In this document: one piece after another, positions 17,773 through 26,859 of the stretch
Layout: each line of letters opens with the position of its first letter
How positions within the stretch are numbered: position 1 is the stretch's first letter
NCBI RefSeq assembly: GCF_000702305.1
Contig: NZ_JNLC01000012.1
Location: 1-64,000 of the forward strand
Length of the DNA stretch: 64,000 nt
Direction: 5' to 3'
Source: Allobosea sp. 117
GTDB taxonomy: Bacteria; Pseudomonadota; Alphaproteobacteria; Rhizobiales; Xanthobacteraceae
Notes under the pieces: generated by a model
The model's database searches: none
What the model saw: the letters and a program-made list of their open reading frames with translations, nothing else
What the model was told of the DNA's origin: nothing
Made by a program: the position numbers and the translations under genes

Positions 17773-20064
17773 TCAGAACGTCACGCCCATGGTCAGCGTC
17801 ACGGTGCGCCCCGGCGCCGGCGTGGCGCGGTTTCCCCAGCCCTGGCTGTAGTTCAGCTCGTCGGTGAGGTTCGTCGCATTGACCGCCACCCGGTACTTGT
17901 CCCAGTTGTAGGAGGTCATCGCGTCGAGCGAGAAGGTGGAGGGGACCTCCGCCGTGTTGGCGCTGTTGGTGTAGTAGCTGTCCGCATAGGTGATGCCGCC
18001 GCCGACCAGCCACTTTCCGCGCAGCGAGGGGAAGTGCTTGCTGACCTCGTAGGTGGTCCACAGCGTGAAGTTGTTCTTCGAGACGAACGGCACCTCGTTG
18101 CCGATATAGGCGGCGGTGGTCGAGGTCAGGATTTCGCTGTCGTAATAGGCGTAGCCGAGCTGCACCGTCCAGGCTTCGGTGATCTGGCCGGTGACGCCGA
18201 GCTCGACGCCCTGCACCCGCTGTTCCTCGCCGGTGTCGATGCTGTCGCCGGTCACCGGGTCGGTATAGGAGACGTTCGACTTGTCGACGCGGAACAGCGC
18301 GCCGGTGAGGCCGAGCCGTCCGTCGAGCAGCGAGATCTTGGCGCCCGCCTCCCAGGTCTCGTTGTCCTCGGGGTCGAGGTTCGGCTGCGACGGATTGACG
18401 ACGGTGATGTCGTTGGTCGGGAAGGCGCCCTGCGGGGTGAAGGACTTCGCCCAGGAGACATAATAGGTCTGGAACTGGGTCGGCTCCCAGATGAAGCTGA
18501 CCTTGGGGCTCCAGAACTGCGTGCTGCTGTCGGTGTTGACCCATCCGGCGGTGTTGCCAGACACCGACCAGTACTTGTAGTCCGCCGAATAGGTGTCCCA
18601 GCGGGTGCCGGCGAGCAGCGAGATCTGGTCGGTGAACCACACCCGGTCGCTGACGAACAGGCCGAGGTCGGTCGCCGTCGAGCGCCTGATGCCGTTGTTG
18701 CCGGTCGGGTTCTCGTAGAGCCAGTAGCCGGTGGTGTTGCCGTAGATCGGGTTCCAGATGGTCGAGGTGCCCTTCGAGCCGGCGACCGAGACCAGCGTGC
18801 GCTCGTCATTCACGAAATACATGTCGAGGCCGGTCACCAGCTCGTGGCGCAGCGCGCCGGTGTCGAACTTGGCGGTGACCGTCGTGATGTTCTGCCCGCT
18901 CCAGCTATCCTGGACGAAGCCGGGATTGCCGCCGCCGAAGCTGATGGCGGGATTGCCGCCGGCGAAGAACTGGCCCGTGCAGCTCGCCGCATAGGCGCTC
19001 GCCGTGGTGCCGGTGCCGCAGCCCGGCACGGTGGTGGCGAAATCGCGCTCATAGATGCCGATGCGGCTGTCATTGGTCACCGTCAGCCAGTCGTTCACCT
19101 CCTTCTTGTAGTTGGCGGTGAGCAAATGCGTGTCGGTGACGTCCTGATCGGTCGTCTTGCCGTAGAAGGTCGAACGCGGCACCCCGAACTCGGTCACCGG
19201 CTGGCCGAGCGAGCCGAACCGGGCGACGTCGCCGAAGCCGGGGGTCACGATCGGCACGCCGTAATCCGGCGTGCGGCTGCCATGCTGGTAGAGATAGTTG
19301 AGGTGCAGGGTCTGGTCGGTGCCGAGGCCAAAGCCGACATCCGCCATGAAGCCGTAGCGGTTCGATTCGACGTGGTCGCGGTCGACGAATTCCTGCTCGT
19401 TGACCATGCCGACGATGCGGATGGCGGTGGTGTCGCCGATCTGCTTGTTGATGTCGAACACCCCGCGATAGAGCGGGCCCATGCCGAGCTGGCCCTCGAA
19501 GTCGTATTTGTCACCGAGATGCGCCTTCTTCAGCGTGGTGTTGATGGCGCCGCCCGTGGTGCCGAGGCCGAAGCTCTCCGAGGACGGCCCCTTGAACACC
19601 TCGACCGATTCGTAGGCGAAGCTGTCGCGGACATAGACGCCGAAGTCGCGCAGCCCGTTGACGAAGATGTCGCCCTTGGCCTGGAAGCCGCGGATGCGGA
19701 ACTGGTCGCCGTTCATGCCGCCGCCGCCTTCCCCGATGGCGACGGTGACGCCCGGCACATTGCGCAGCGCCTGGTCGAGCGTGGTGACGCCCTGCTGCTG
19801 CATCTGCTCCTGGGTGATGACGGTGATGGTCTGCGGCGTGTCCTGCACGGTGCCAGGCAGGCGCGAGAGGCCGGTGGTGGCCTCGAGCGTATTGGCAGGC
19901 GAGCCCTCGCCTTCGACGGTGACGGTCGGCAGCTCCTCGCCCGCCGCCGGCGCCGCTTGCTGAGCCGATGCGTCCATCATCGGAATGGCCGACATCGTCA
20001 CCGCGAGTCCCGTGGTCAATGCAGCATTCGGCAGAGCCGGACGAAGCGTCTTCAGCTTATTCAT
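17773..20064 (-). CDS. TonB-dependent siderophore receptor (Fiu-like)
   Basis: A 763-residue outer-membrane receptor. It has a signal peptide ending near MMDASAQ, then a plug domain with a TonB-box-like LPTVTVEGE, the canonical QTITVITQEQMQQQGVTTLDQALRNVPGV, RIRGFQAKGDIFVNG and VEVFKGPSSESFG. The 22-strand barrel ends in aromatic GVTF. Together with PiuC and the divergent Sel1 protein it matches the PiuA/Fiu catecholate-siderophore uptake locus. The ATG at 20064 begins a proper signal peptide; the frame is open 21 codons further upstream. Iron control by Irr, RirA or Fur is likely but I cannot identify the box with confidence. Confidence 0.93.
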   Translation of the reverse strand: MNKLKTLRPALPNAALTTGLAVTMSAIPMMDASAQQAAPAAGEELPTVTVEGEGSPANTLEATTGLSRLPGTVQDTPQTITVITQEQMQQQGVTTLDQALRNVPGVTVAIGEGGGGMNGDQFRIRGFQAKGDIFVNGLRDFGVYVRDSFAYESVEVFKGPSSESFGLGTTGGAINTTLKKAHLGDKYDFEGQLGMGPLYRGVFDINKQIGDTTAIRIVGMVNEQEFVDRDHVESNRYGFMADVGFGLGTDQTLHLNYLYQHGSRTPDYGVPIVTPGFGDVARFGSLGQPVTEFGVPRSTFYGKTTDQDVTDTHLLTANYKKEVNDWLTVTNDSRIGIYERDFATTVPGCGTGTTASAYAASCTGQFFAGGNPAISFGGGNPGFVQDSWSGQNITTVTAKFDTGALRHELVTGLDMYFVNDERTLVSVAGSKGTSTIWNPIYGNTTGYWLYENPTGNNGIRRSTATDLGLFVSDRVWFTDQISLLAGTRWDTYSADYKYWSVSGNTAGWVNTDSSTQFWSPKVSFIWEPTQFQTYYVSWAKSFTPQGAFPTNDITVVNPSQPNLDPEDNETWEAGAKISLLDGRLGLTGALFRVDKSNVSYTDPVTGDSIDTGEEQRVQGVELGVTGQITEAWTVQLGYAYYDSEILTSTTAAYIGNEVPFVSKNNFTLWTTYEVSKHFPSLRGKWLVGGGITYADSYYTNSANTAEVPSTFSLDAMTSYNWDKYRVAVNATNLTDELNYSQGWGNRATPAPGRTVTLTMGVTF

Positions 20065-20298
20065 TACCCCTAAACCCCGATTTGTCCTTATTTCTCCCTT
20101 CCTAATGGTGGTATTACAGAATTTCAAACACTATGTTTTTTATGTGTTCCAACAAAGGAAAGTATAATTCTTCAAAAGAAGGTTGTTTATAATTATTATA
20201 ACCTAAATCAGCGAGGTGACAGCTTGTCGATATTGCCCGCTGGTCTTATGCCGTGCAGACACGAATACACGCCGCCAACCCGCAGACCGCCTGCAGCC
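20065..20298. promoter_or_regulatory. AT-rich divergent control region of the iron locus
   Basis: The gap between the TonB receptor and the Sel1 gene is strikingly AT-rich compared with the rest of the window, including an imperfect dyad GGTT...AACC around TATAATTATT (20181-20203). It should hold promoters for both genes and an iron-responsive operator. I cannot match a specific Irr, RirA or Fur consensus by eye. Confidence 0.5.
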
Positions 20299-21270
20299 AT
20301 GCCCGACGAATGGATCTCCTATCCCGCGCTGAAGCGCATGGGAGCGGACGAACTCTCCCGCCGGATCGCCGAAGGACCGCGCGAGGCGGCGCGCTGGGTC
20401 GAGGCCGGCGCCCTGAACGGCCTCGTCAACGCGCAGATCGCCTGGGGCCAGATGCTCGCCGACGGCCATGGCGTGGCGCGCGACCGGGCGGCGGCTCTGC
20501 GCTGGTTCACGATTGCGTCAACCGCCGGGCACCTCGACGGGACCAACATGGTCGGCCGCTGCCACGAGCTCGGCTGGGGCACGCCGGTCGACAAGGCTGA
20601 GGCCGCCCGCCGCTACCGCGCGGCGGCGGAGAAGGGTCATGCCTGGGCGCAGTTCAACCTCGCCACGCTGCTGCTGCACGGCGAGGGCGTCGCGGCCGAC
20701 CGTCGCGCCGCGCTCCTCTGGTATGCGCGGGCGGCGCGCGGCGGCAACGGCAAGGCGGCCACCATGATCGGCCGCTATCTGGAACAGGGCTGGGACCGCC
20801 CCGCCCGCCCCGCCGCGGCACTGCGCTGGTATCGGCGCGGCGCGGCGAGCGGCGACTATCGCGGCCAGTTCGACTATGGCCGCCTGCTCGCCGCCTTCGG
20901 CCGGGGCGAGGAGGCACTTGGCTGGCTGCACGATTCCATCGAGAACGGCGTGCCCGATTTCTGCCGGCAGGCGGCCGCCGGCCTGCGCGAGAGCGACGAT
21001 GCGCGCATAAGGCGGCTGGCGTTGCGCGCGCTGGAGCGCGCCTGCCTGTCCGGCGCGGCATCCGACCTGCGCGCCCATGCGGCGGCGCTGGCGAAAGGGC
21101 TCGGCGTCCCGCCCGATCCCGCCGCCGCGGCCGAACGGTTCGCCGAAGCCCGCCGTGTCGAGACGCAGCCTCCCCCCTCCGAACCCGCCATCCGGAGACC
21201 CAAGCGGATCTCGCGCCTGCGCCGCCTGCTGGCCGGCATGAGGCCCCACCCCTCACCGGACGAGGCATGA
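20299..21270 (+). CDS. Sel1-repeat protein of the piu locus
   Basis: About 323 residues with four to five Sel1-like TPR repeats of roughly 36 residues (AQIAWGQMLADGHGVARDRAAALRWF, GTNMVGRCHELGWG, AQFNLATLLLHGEGVAADRRAALLWY, KAATMIGRYLEQGWD), then a basic C-terminal tail. A Sel1 protein accompanies receptor and PiuC genes in pseudomonads, and here it lies divergent from the receptor. It has no signal peptide, so probably cytoplasmic. The ATG at 20299 is preferred; an in-frame ATG at 20224 adds 25 poor residues. Confidence 0.75.
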   Translation: MPDEWISYPALKRMGADELSRRIAEGPREAARWVEAGALNGLVNAQIAWGQMLADGHGVARDRAAALRWFTIASTAGHLDGTNMVGRCHELGWGTPVDKAEAARRYRAAAEKGHAWAQFNLATLLLHGEGVAADRRAALLWYARAARGGNGKAATMIGRYLEQGWDRPARPAAALRWYRRGAASGDYRGQFDYGRLLAAFGRGEEALGWLHDSIENGVPDFCRQAAAGLRESDDARIRRLALRALERACLSGAASDLRAHAAALAKGLGVPPDPAAAAERFAEARRVETQPPPSEPAIRRPKRISRLRRLLAGMRPHPSPDEA

Positions 21271-21470
21271 CAATAGAGAACAGAACGATTTGAATCGACA
21301 TTTATTCGTATCTGAACAGTTGTTTCATGTAAATTTCGTCGAACCTCATTCATTTCGTTAATAATTGTTTAGCAAAATAAAACTTCCGTTTGAACTCAAC
21401 CGCATCCCGCAACGTTCTCGCGTAAGCGGCGGACTCGATCTGTCGCAAGAACACAAGAGGAGACAAGCAC

Positions 21471-22796
21471 ATGCGGATGGGTTCTTTGTGCAGATCACAC
21501 GGACTTCTGCTGAGCACCACGGTCCTCGCAGCATCGCTCATGGCGGCCGCGCCTATCGCGGAAGGATGGGCCGGCCCGGCCGGCGGAGGCGCGCGCGGCG
21601 GCGGCGGCGGCCGTCTCGGCGGCGCCCTCGGTGACGCGGTGGGAAGCGTCGGCGATACGGTGAGCCGCGTTGGCGATGCCGTGTCCAGCGTGGGCGACAG
21701 CGTGTCCAGCGTCGGCAAGACGGACGGGGCGGTGTCGAATGTCGGCGGCGCCGTCTCGAATGTCGGCGGCACCGTGTCGAGCGTCGGCAATGCGGTTTCC
21801 AGCGTCGGCGATTCGGTCTCCGGCACCAGCACGAGCACCACGGGCTCGGGCCTAGCCGGTGCACTGTCTGGGCTCGGCGGAGCGCTGTCCGGCCGCAACC
21901 GCGCGGTACAGGATGCCACCGCGGCTTCGGCCGCTCCGGCCTCCACGACCCCGGCCACCGACACCGCCGCCACCAGTAGCGCGACCACCACGAGCGCGGC
22001 CTCGCCGAACAAGCCGCTCGCGACCGTGTCGCTGTTCAATCTGCAGCTCGAACTCCTCAAGAAGCGCCAGTTGGCCAAGATCGGCCGCACCGCGCAGCCG
22101 ACCTCCGCCACCGGCAAGGTGCTCGGCGTCGACGCCCTCGGGCGGCGCCCCAACGGCCTCGCTGCCACCGCGGACGTTACGCTCGGCAACGGCAAGCTGG
22201 CCGACGCGAAGGTCCGTGCCAAGGCGCTCGGCGCGCGCGGCGTGAATGCCAAGCTCGACGCGGTGGTGGGCGGCGGCCAGCTCGCCGACGCCCGGCTGCG
22301 TGCCGATGCCCTCGGCCCGCGCGGGCTGAGGACCCGGGCCAACGCCTCCGCGCTCAATGGCGAGCAGGTGGCGGATGTGAGCGCCCGGGCCACCCTCGGT
22401 GCCAATGACGCCGTGCGCGCCAGGGCCGACGTCGATATCGGCGGCCCGGACGTCGCCTCGATCGATGTCGGGATCGGCATTGGTGGGGGCGGCGATCCCG
22501 GCAATGGCGGCGGCAACGGCACCGGCGGCAATAATGGTGGCAATCCCGGCGCCAACAATGGCGGCAATGGCGGCGCCATCGGCAATAACGGCGGCGCCAA
22601 TGGAGGCGGGAACGGCGGCGGCATCGGCGGCGGGAACGGCGGGGGCAATGGCGGTCTCGCCGGCGGCCGCCAGCGCGAACCCGGCTCCAGCATGTCGACC
22701 GCGGCCAAGAAGCAGCGCTGCCTCGGCGTGCTCTCCGAACCGCGCGCCTACGATCCCGGCATCGTCGCGCTGTGCCGCGACCTCGCCCGCCTCTGA
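21471..22796 (+). CDS. Secreted VGD-repeat / Gly-Asn-rich protein
   Basis: A 441-residue exported protein of no recognised family. A signal peptide (LLLSTTVLAASLMAAAPIAEGWA) is followed by a Gly-rich patch and about ten 7-residue units of type VGDxVSS (about 54-118). Then come an Ala/Thr/Ser linker, a middle region with repeated LxDAxxRAxALGxRG units (about 220-310), a Gly/Asn-rich low-complexity tract (about 340-400), and a conserved-looking C-terminus with two cysteines (QRCLGVL...IVALCRDLARL). The start has AGGAG at a good distance. The repeats suggest an extended, possibly fibrous or surface-attached protein; this is inference. Confidence 0.7.
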   Translation: MRMGSLCRSHGLLLSTTVLAASLMAAAPIAEGWAGPAGGGARGGGGGRLGGALGDAVGSVGDTVSRVGDAVSSVGDSVSSVGKTDGAVSNVGGAVSNVGGTVSSVGNAVSSVGDSVSGTSTSTTGSGLAGALSGLGGALSGRNRAVQDATAASAAPASTTPATDTAATSSATTTSAASPNKPLATVSLFNLQLELLKKRQLAKIGRTAQPTSATGKVLGVDALGRRPNGLAATADVTLGNGKLADAKVRAKALGARGVNAKLDAVVGGGQLADARLRADALGPRGLRTRANASALNGEQVADVSARATLGANDAVRARADVDIGGPDVASIDVGIGIGGGGDPGNGGGNGTGGNNGGNPGANNGGNGGAIGNNGGANGGGNGGGIGGGNGGGNGGLAGGRQREPGSSMSTAAKKQRCLGVLSEPRAYDPGIVALCRDLARL

Positions 22797-22804
22797 CCCT
22801 CTTC

Positions 22805-22828
22805 CCGCCCGGGTCACGGCCCGGGCGG
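22805..22828 (+). terminator. GC-rich hairpin terminator
   Basis: A perfect 9-bp stem CCGCCCGGG/CCCGGGCGG with a 6-base loop starts nine bases after the VGD-repeat gene stop. It sits between convergent genes and could act for both. No long T run follows. Confidence 0.6.
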
Positions 22829-22838
22829 CCTTCCGGAT

Positions 22839-23267
22839 CTACGGCTCGTGCTGATGCGCCCAGTCGCGCAGCTCGTGCGTCAGCCGCCAGAAATCCCAGA
22901 ACGCCGCGCCGAGCAGGAGCACCGGCAGCACGGCCAGCGCCAGCGCGCTGTTCACCGAGAAGTCGATCGGCCCACGCGCGAAATCGTAGGCGGTGTAGGC
23001 GGCGATCAGCGTCAGCACGCCGGCGATGATCACATAGGTGAGCCGGTCGAGGCGCGACAGCACGATGCCGAGCAGCACCGCCACCAGAAGGCCGATCAGC
23101 GCCGCCCAGCCGGCGCCGAGCGAGAACAGCGTCGCCGCCCAGCGGCCGACCATGCCGGACACGATGACCAGCGCCAGCAATACGAGGAAACCCGCGCGCA
23201 GCCTGAAGATCGACGGCCGCGCGGCCAGGCGGACGCGGCCTCCCTGCCCGTTGCTCCCCGTCGTCAT
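22839..23267 (-). CDS. Four-TM hypothetical membrane protein
   Basis: A 142-residue integral membrane protein. After a polar N-terminus there are four hydrophobic segments (AGFLVLLALVIVSGMVG, LIGLLVAVLLGIVL, YVIIAGVLTLIAAYTAY, LALAVLPVLLLGAAFWDF) and a histidine-containing tail. I do not recognise the family. The ATG at 23267 is chosen because upstream in-frame sequence overlaps palindromic noncoding DNA. Confidence 0.6.
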   Translation of the reverse strand: MTTGSNGQGGRVRLAARPSIFRLRAGFLVLLALVIVSGMVGRWAATLFSLGAGWAALIGLLVAVLLGIVLSRLDRLTYVIIAGVLTLIAAYTAYDFARGPIDFSVNSALALAVLPVLLLGAAFWDFWRLTHELRDWAHQHEP

Positions 23268-23515
23268 TGCGCCGTGCTCCCCGCTTCGCCCATCAACTGC
23301 CTCATCCGCAGTCGCCGCGCAATCGCCGAAAGGCCTGAGCATAATCCGATCCGGTCGAAACGACCCGATCGACAGGATCCCGCGCAGGCTCTTGGATCGG
23401 GAGCCTGTCCCGATCGGGGTGATTCCGCCGCGTAGGGAAAGGCTTCCGGACGGCATCGCTTGACGTTGGGTCGGCCTGCCGGTCTCCTGACCGCCCTTCT
23501 GAACCCTGGATCGCG

Positions 23516-24415
23516 ATGCGGCACGCCCTCGTTCTCGTCAATGCCGAAGCCGGCACGGTGCTCGATCTCGGCGGCGAGCAGGTGCGCGCCATGATCGAGC
23601 GCGATCTCGGGGCCGAGGCCCGTCGCATCGACATGCGGCTACTCAAGGGCGCCGAGCTCGGCCGCGCCATCGAGGAGGCCGGCCGCGGCCCGCACGATAC
23701 CGTCGTCATCGGCGGGGGCGACGGCAGCGTCAGCCTCGCCGCCCGCACGCTCGCGCGTTCGGGCAAGACGCTCGGCATATTGCCGCTCGGCACTATCAAC
23801 CTGCTGGCCCGCGACATCGGCATGCCGCTCGACCTCGACCGCGCGGTGGCGGCGCTCGCCGTCAGCGAGCCGCGCAAGGTGGACCTCGCGACCATCAATG
23901 GCCGGCGGTTCCACACCATCTCCGGCATGGGCTTCTTCAGCCAGATGGCCCGGGCCCGCGAGACCGCGCGGCGCTGGCGGCTCTGGCGCTTCCTCGCCGT
24001 CGCCATCGCTGCCGTGCTGGCGCTGCGCCGCACCGGCCGCGTCTCGCTCGACATCGACATCGACGGCGCGCGCCACAGCTTCGAGGCCTTCGCCGCACTC
24101 GTAACCGTCAACCGGTTCGACGGCCCCGGCTGGCGGCGCGCCCGGCTCGACGACGGCGTGCTCGAGATCCACATCGCCGAGGATCGCGGCGCCCTCGCCA
24201 AGCTGCGGGCGGGCGCCGACATGGTGACCGACAACTGGCGCGGCAATCCCGGCATCATCAGCCTGACCGGCCGTCGGATCATCCTGAACCGGCCGAGCCG
24301 CCGGCGCATCTGGATCTCGACCGACGGCGAGCTCTCGCGCGAGGACCTGCCGGTCAGCTACGCGGTCGAGCCCGGCGCGCTCAGCCTGCTGATGCCGCCG
24401 GCGGACTTCGCCTGA
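23516..24415 (+). CDS. Diacylglycerol/lipid kinase family protein
   Basis: A 299-residue DAGK-catalytic-domain protein. It has the NAEAGT opening, the nucleotide-binding GGGDGSV (about 67-73) and the family hallmark PLGTINLLARD (about 93-103), followed by the beta-sandwich half with TISGMGFFSQMARARE and DGELSREDLPV. Members phosphorylate diacylglycerol, sphingoid or undecaprenyl-type lipids at the membrane face; the substrate cannot be told. Stop codons of this gene and the convergent SIMPL gene are seven bases apart. Confidence 0.88.
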   Translation: MRHALVLVNAEAGTVLDLGGEQVRAMIERDLGAEARRIDMRLLKGAELGRAIEEAGRGPHDTVVIGGGDGSVSLAARTLARSGKTLGILPLGTINLLARDIGMPLDLDRAVAALAVSEPRKVDLATINGRRFHTISGMGFFSQMARARETARRWRLWRFLAVAIAAVLALRRTGRVSLDIDIDGARHSFEAFAALVTVNRFDGPGWRRARLDDGVLEIHIAEDRGALAKLRAGADMVTDNWRGNPGIISLTGRRIILNRPSRRRIWISTDGELSREDLPVSYAVEPGALSLLMPPADFA

Positions 24416-24421
24416 GCCGGC

Positions 24422-25153
24422 TCAGCGGGGCTCGATCTCGAAGGTGATGGTGACGCGGGCGCGCGCCTCGCTCTCGCCGGCCTCCACCGGCACCGCTTCC
24501 GCCGCCTTCATCATCATCGGCGCCGGCATGGCGCGCGGCATCGGCGGCGAGGCGCCGTCCTCGGCGATGGCGAGCACGCGGGTCAGCCGCACGCCGCCGG
24601 CCTCGGCCATCAGCTCGGCCTGGCGGCGCGCGTCGCGCACCGCCGCCACCCGTGCCTGCTCCTCGAGCTTGGCCGGCTCGGCGAGGCCGAAGCTGATGCC
24701 GCCGATCTGGTTGGCGCCGCGCGAGACCACCTCGTCGAGCAGGCCGGCCAGCTTGCCGAGCTCGCGCACCCGCACCGAGACGGTGTTGCGCACCTCATAG
24801 GCGACGATGCGGCTCTGGTCCTCGCCATCCTTGCGCTGCGCATAGACCGGGCGGACCGAGAAGTTCGAGGTCGCGATGTCCTTCGCCTCGATGCCGACCG
24901 CCTTGATCGCCGCGATCATGTCGGACACCGACTTGCTGTTGGCGTCGAGCGCCTCGCGGGCGGTCTTGGCGCTGGAGACGACGCCGGTCGAGAAGGTCGC
25001 CATGTCGGGCGTCGCGGTGACGATGCCCTCCCCGCTCGCGGTGAGCGTCGGGCGCCGTGCGGCGGAGAGGTCCTGCGCGACGGCGGGCGTCACGCTGAGG
25101 AGGATGGCGGCGAACGCGGCAAGACGCAGGCTGGAAGCGCGCGCAGTAGACAT
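24422..25153 (-). CDS. SIMPL (DUF541) periplasmic protein
   Basis: A 243-residue exported protein. A signal peptide (LRLAAFAAILLSVTPAVAQ) leads into the SIMPL domain: LTASGEGIVTATPDMATFSTGVVSSAKTAREAL, then GIEAKDIATSNFSVRPVY, VRNTVSVRVRELGKLAGLLDEVVSRGANQIGGISF and a C-terminal RARVTITFEI. Bacterial homologues associate with the envelope and oxidative stress tolerance, with no known activity. The start at 25153 fits the signal peptide exactly. Confidence 0.88.
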   Translation of the reverse strand: MSTARASSLRLAAFAAILLSVTPAVAQDLSAARRPTLTASGEGIVTATPDMATFSTGVVSSAKTAREALDANSKSVSDMIAAIKAVGIEAKDIATSNFSVRPVYAQRKDGEDQSRIVAYEVRNTVSVRVRELGKLAGLLDEVVSRGANQIGGISFGLAEPAKLEEQARVAAVRDARRQAELMAEAGGVRLTRVLAIAEDGASPPMPRAMPAPMMMKAAEAVPVEAGESEARARVTITFEIEPR

Positions 25154-25470
25154 GGGCTCTATCCCTCGAACGGTGCCGCGGCGGATGACGAAGCGGCAGG
25201 GGCGCGCAGACGACTGTGCGATCGCGGCGGCAATGGGGCGGCGCGCCGGCGTCGAGGCGCCGGCCACCGGGGACGGGATGGTCCGCGGCGGCCCCAAGGA
25301 GCCGGCCGCTGTTGACCACCCGGCCGCGGATCGACCCCGCAGCCGCGGCGGCCCCTTGCGCAAAGGCGTGGACGATGAGCGGGGTCCGTTCCGGAAAGCC
25401 TTTCGCCATGGTTGGCGCCGGGGAAGCGGTTTGCTAGGTTCCGCCCGCGCCGGTCGCGCCTCCGGCGTCC
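25154..25470. other. Gap before tRNA-Ile, no gene seen
   Basis: About 317 bases of GC-rich sequence between the SIMPL gene and the tRNA. It should contain the promoters of both. No convincing reading frame, repeat or hairpin stands out. Confidence 0.5.
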
Positions 25471-25546
25471 GGGCCTGTAGCTCAATGGTTAGAGCCGGCC
25501 GCTCATAACGGTCTGGTTGCAGGTTCGAGTCCTGCCGGGCCCACCA
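25471..25546 (+). tRNA. tRNA-Ile (CAT, lysidine type)
   Basis: A complete cloverleaf with encoded CCA. The acceptor stem GGGCCTG/CGGGCCC, the D arm with AGCTCAATGGTTAGAGC, the anticodon arm GGCCG-CTCATAA-CGGTC with anticodon CAT, and the T arm GCAGG-TTCGAGT-CCTGC are all present. The G-rich acceptor and the ACTCATAA-like loop match tRNA-Ile2, whose C34 is changed to lysidine by TilS so that it reads AUA. Initiator tRNA would begin CGCGG, and elongator tRNA-Met differs in the acceptor stem. Confidence 0.92.
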
Positions 25547-25637
25547 ATATTTCGACGTTCTGGCGAAGCGGCATCGGCCATCGCCGACGATATCGCCATA
25601 GAACTGCGTCGTCAGCGCTTGCAGGCGCGCCCGGCTG

Positions 25638-25856
25638 TCAGATCGTGCTGTGACCGAGCGCAGCCTCCGCCATCCATATGAACTCACGCCAGTTGGCTTC
25701 GGCGTACTGCTCCGGATCGACTTGATAGTAGTCGGAATCCTCAAAGTCGCCTGATGCTAGATATTCATTGTCTCGGGTCGCCTTGGCGAACGCTATGCGG
25801 CGTGAGGCGCGCTCCACTTCGCGTGCGGTTGGCGGGATTATCGGGCGGATTTGCAT
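25638..25856 (-). CDS. Small hypothetical protein
   Basis: A 72-residue acidic protein (MQIRPIIPPTAREVERA... EDSDYYQVDPEQYAEANWREF). It starts four bases after the stop of the upstream hydrolase-like gene, so they form one unit. Codon usage is less GC-biased than in neighbours. I recognise no family. Confidence 0.5.
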   Translation of the reverse strand: MQIRPIIPPTAREVERASRRIAFAKATRDNEYLASGDFEDSDYYQVDPEQYAEANWREFIWMAEAALGHSTI

Positions 25857-25860
25857 GGCG

Positions 25861-26859
25861 TCACACCGATGACCTTGCTGCGTCATTACAGGCGTTGTCG
25901 ATCCTGATGGCCTGGTCTTCCGCACCGGACTCTCTCATGCGCGCAGACAGCCATTTGGCGGCGGAGGGATCGCCACCCTTGTACAAGTTGTGGGCGGAGC
26001 CCAGTGCGAACAGCATCATGTCGGCGCTGTTGCCAGCCTTCCGGGCGCACTCGAACATGATGTTGTAGCTGAAGTGCCTGTCTGCGCCGTCGCTGAGCGC
26101 TTCTTTGAAGAGGCGCGAGAAGAGCCTCTTGCGGTTAGCCCGATAGGCTCGAGACGACATGTAGAGTTTATAGGTCTGTGATCGCTTCTTGCGCTCCCGC
26201 ATGAACTGGAACGCCGTGGTCGCGTCGAACGGAAGTGCCAGCATCGACTCGAACGCGCGCGTCTCCGATATGACCGAGACGGTGCTGTGCGACGTGCCGA
26301 ACACCGGGATGCACTGCACCGCGTCGCCGATCGACTCCTTCAGCCGGTCGACATGCATCCGGTCGACGATCTCGTACGGGTCGTAGAACACCTGGATATC
26401 GCCGGCGATGTGCTCCGGCCGAATGCCCATGCCCGAGTGAAACTCGGGCTTGAAGAACGCTTCCGTCCGATAGCGGTCGAACGGCGCCTCGGACGGGTCC
26501 ACCGAGAACTGCGGAGAGAACACGAAGCCTCGATGCAGGCCGATAAGAGCGGCATACCGCAGCACGGCGTAACCGCCCATGCTACCTCCGTACCCGATCA
26601 GAGTACCGGAGAGGTATGGTTTTGCTGACTGCGTCGCATTGTAAACCGACATTTCCGGGAAATAGTTCTTACCCTTCGGCACAAAGCCAATAGAACTGAG
26701 TCCAGATTTTTGGATAGGACTCCTCGCCCAGAAGTCTAGATTCCCGAGTGAGTCACCTAGAATCTGACTGAAAGTTATTATCGTGCTAGATGGATTCCCA
26801 GTCATAAAGTAGCACGATATAGACTCATCATCATATATCCGCGTTACGGCGGTCGGCAT
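25861..26859 (-). CDS. Alpha/beta-hydrolase-like hypothetical protein
   Basis: A 332-residue protein with a likely nucleophile elbow GYGGSMGGYAVLRYAALI (about 89-106, Ser in GGSMGG) and VFSPQFSVDP, VFYDP and a possible catalytic histidine in FGTSHSTVSV, as in alpha/beta hydrolases. The C-terminal part (about 220-332) is basic and helical and could be a TPR-like domain. Similar proteins occur in cell-surface glycan regions, but I cannot fix a function. Base composition is visibly AT-richer than the window average, suggesting recent acquisition next to the tRNA gene. Confidence 0.6.
   Translation of the reverse strand: MPTAVTRIYDDESISCYFMTGNPSSTIITFSQILGDSLGNLDFWARSPIQKSGLSSIGFVPKGKNYFPEMSVYNATQSAKPYLSGTLIGYGGSMGGYAVLRYAALIGLHRGFVFSPQFSVDPSEAPFDRYRTEAFFKPEFHSGMGIRPEHIAGDIQVFYDPYEIVDRMHVDRLKESIGDAVQCIPVFGTSHSTVSVISETRAFESMLALPFDATTAFQFMRERKKRSQTYKLYMSSRAYRANRKRLFSRLFKEALSDGADRHFSYNIMFECARKAGNSADMMLFALGSAHNLYKGGDPSAAKWLSARMRESGAEDQAIRIDNACNDAARSSV

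Noticed and set aside
25471-25546. tRNA-Met
   Set aside because: The anticodon is CAT, but the acceptor stem and anticodon loop match tRNA-Ile2 with lysidine and not initiator or elongator methionine tRNA.
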